Assembly (NCBI GenBank): GCA_013399875.1
Contig: VXAZ01000415.1
Coordinates: forward strand, 63,035-127,034
Length of the DNA: 64,000 nucleotides
Reading direction: 5' to 3'
From: Gymnorhina tibicen
Lineage: Eukaryota; Chordata; Aves; Passeriformes; Artamidae
Shown here: positions 62,701 through 64,000 of the stretch, piece after piece
Numbering within the stretch: the first letter of the stretch is position 1
Layout: every line of letters starts with the position of its first letter
Notes under the pieces: model-generated
The model's database searches: none
Told to the model about the DNA's origin: nothing
What the model saw: the letters and a program-made list of their open reading frames with translations, nothing else
Translations under genes and position numbers: made by a program

Positions 62701-62883
62701 AATGGGCAAGAGATTCTACTGGCCTGCTCCTCTCATGAGGGTTTGAGACACAGCCTTTGTCCCTTGACTGGAATCATACACAGAAATTCCTGTTTGTCTG
62801 GAATTTCTAGTCAGTGGAACCCTTTTCCTCAAACAGGAGCTGATACATCTGCATGTCCTGGACACTGGCATAGCCAGCGCAGG
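53704..62883. other. long CR1-free intergenic stretch
   Basis: No gene or clear mobile element recognised over about 9 kb. Contains two imperfect 20-bp direct units at 55436-55475 (sharing gcattcatttaatct), a C-rich run near 56190-56218, T-runs, and AT-rich unique sequence. A GC-richer patch lies at about 60300-60650. Frames of up to 131 codons without recognisable domains. Confidence 0.5.
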
Positions 62884-62946
62884 GGGCCCACAAGAAAGAT
62901 GGAGAGAGGCTACCTACAAGGGCCTGGAGTGACAGGAGAAGGGGAA
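62884..62946 (+). mobile_element. CR1 LINE internal scrap
   Basis: 'caagaaagatggagagaggc', 'acaagggcctggagtgacag' and 'gagaagggga' match an internal part of CR1, sense on plus, with neither end present. It abuts the oppositely oriented copy that follows. Confidence 0.8.
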
Positions 62947-62950
62947 ATAT

Positions 62951-63446
62951 AGAATAGAATCCTGGAATCACAGAATGGTTTGTGTTGGAAGGGATCTTAA
63001 AGATCATTCAGTTCCAACCCCCCGGCATGGATAGGGACAATTCCACTATCCCAGGTTGCTCAGAGCCTCATCCAACCTGGCCTTGAGCATTTTCAAGGAT
63101 GGGGCAGCCACAGCTTCTCTGGGCAGCCTGTGCCAGGACCTCCCCACCCACCCAGGGAACAATTTCTTCCTGATATCTAATCCAAATCTACTCTGTTTCA
63201 GTGTGAGCCATTCTCGCTTTTCCTGTCACTTCACCCCTTGGAAGTTGTCTCTCTCCATCTTTCTTGTCAACTCCCTTCAGGCCCTGCAAGGCCACACTGA
63301 GGTCACCGCAGAGCTTCTCCTCTCCAGGCTGAACAATCCCAGCTCTCCCAGCCTTTCCTCCCAGCAGAGCTGCTCCAGCCCTCTGCTCATCCTGGTGCCT
63401 CCTCTGGGCTCTCTCCAGCAGCTCCACGTCCTCCCTGTGCTGGGAC
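62951..63446 (-). mobile_element. CR1 LINE 3' fragment
   Basis: Octamers (agaatcctggaatcacag), 'tggtttgtgttggaaggga', 'atccaacctggccttgag', 'tctgggcagcctgtgcc', 'ggccctgcaaggccacact', 'ctctccaggctgaacaatcc' and 'ctccagcagctccacgtcc'. About 495 bp. The frames of 150 (plus) and 111 (minus) codons over it are repeat-derived. Confidence 0.93.
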
Positions 63447-64000
63447 CATGGAGTTCTGCAGCTGATACCTACTCGCTGTGTCATACTATAAATACAATAA
63501 ATATCTGACCATGCAAGAGTCATTTGTTCTGGCCCCTGACAAATGGATGCTACTTTTGGCGTCTATAGCAGATTCCTGGATGAGCATGCACTAATAACAA
63601 GTGAATCAAGAGTGAGTATGGGAGTAGAAATTCAAAGCAATGTGAAAGAATTTTAAGCAATGCAATTCGAAGGCTGAGAATGAAATCAGTCTGTGAGGTC
63701 TGTGGGCAAATGGGGGGTGGGTGCTGCACAGAGTCCTGGCTCACCCACTGGCACTGACACTGATTTGGAACAAGTGGCATTTGGTCCAGTGCTTTAAAGG
63801 TCTAATGACATCTCCTGCTGTCCCAGCTAATAAACAAGAGAGGTGTGGACTGGCTGTGTGCTGATTGCAGTTTATGAAATGAACAGCAGGTGGGAGAGAA
63901 GCAATAGGCATCCTCCTAAGCCTCCAGCTAACAATGCCACATCTGACAGTATGTAGCCTGCTAGACCTGAAATCAAACCTTTTATACCACACTCCTTGGA
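63447..64000. other. intergenic sequence at right edge
   Basis: Unique sequence; no gene or repeat recognised. Confidence 0.45.

Noticed and set aside
1..64000. Prokaryotic features, tRNA/rRNA genes, CRISPR, endogenous retrovirus with paired LTRs
   Set aside because: No supporting sequence was seen: no tRNA box pairs in order, no repeat-spacer array, and no retroviral gene motifs or matching LTR pair.

Overview
The window looks like a piece of a bird genome, most likely a songbird-type assembly. It is AT-leaning, gene-poor and intron-rich. Its interspersed repeats are almost all CR1 LINE 3' ends, recognisable by their ATTCT(G/A)TG-type terminal octamers. No bacterial-style operons, CRISPR arrays, rRNAs or tRNAs were found. 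Long open reading frames are mostly explained by CR1 sequence or by the GC-rich promoter island. No species call is possible from sequence alone.

The only gene I can support is BACE2 (beta-secretase 2). Its first coding exon lies on the minus strand at 11841-12200, inside a strong CpG island (about 11530-12830). The exon encodes the signal peptide, a proline-rich propeptide and the start of the aspartic-protease domain, and ends at a phase-0 splice donor. Positions 1-11840 are therefore the 5' part of BACE2 intron 1. The rest of the gene, including both catalytic aspartates, lies beyond the left edge. Positions of about 12.8-64 kb lie upstream of the BACE2 promoter and look intergenic. In human the neighbour on this side is DSCAM, also with its 5' end facing BACE2, so this is probably part of the BACE2-DSCAM intergenic desert (inference from synteny).

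Layout: 0.5-4 kb, three CR1 pieces in intron 1; 4-11.5 kb, CR1-free intron with two GC-rich patches and a small CpG cluster; 11.5-12.8 kb, promoter island and exon 1; 12.8-16.3 kb, unique sequence; 16.3-64 kb, intergenic DNA with about fifteen CR1 copies of different ages, low-complexity tracts, several exact short tandem duplications and a few stretches that look like non-coding regulatory elements.

Two assembly problems matter to a user. A single N at 12060 sits between two near-identical 48-bp units inside the BACE2 exon. A 61-N gap at 53265-53325 interrupts a young CR1 copy and is probably undersized. I found no convincing undescribed biological system. The more interesting leads are the possible BACE2 prodomain duplication, the intronic GC islands and the candidate regulatory elements.
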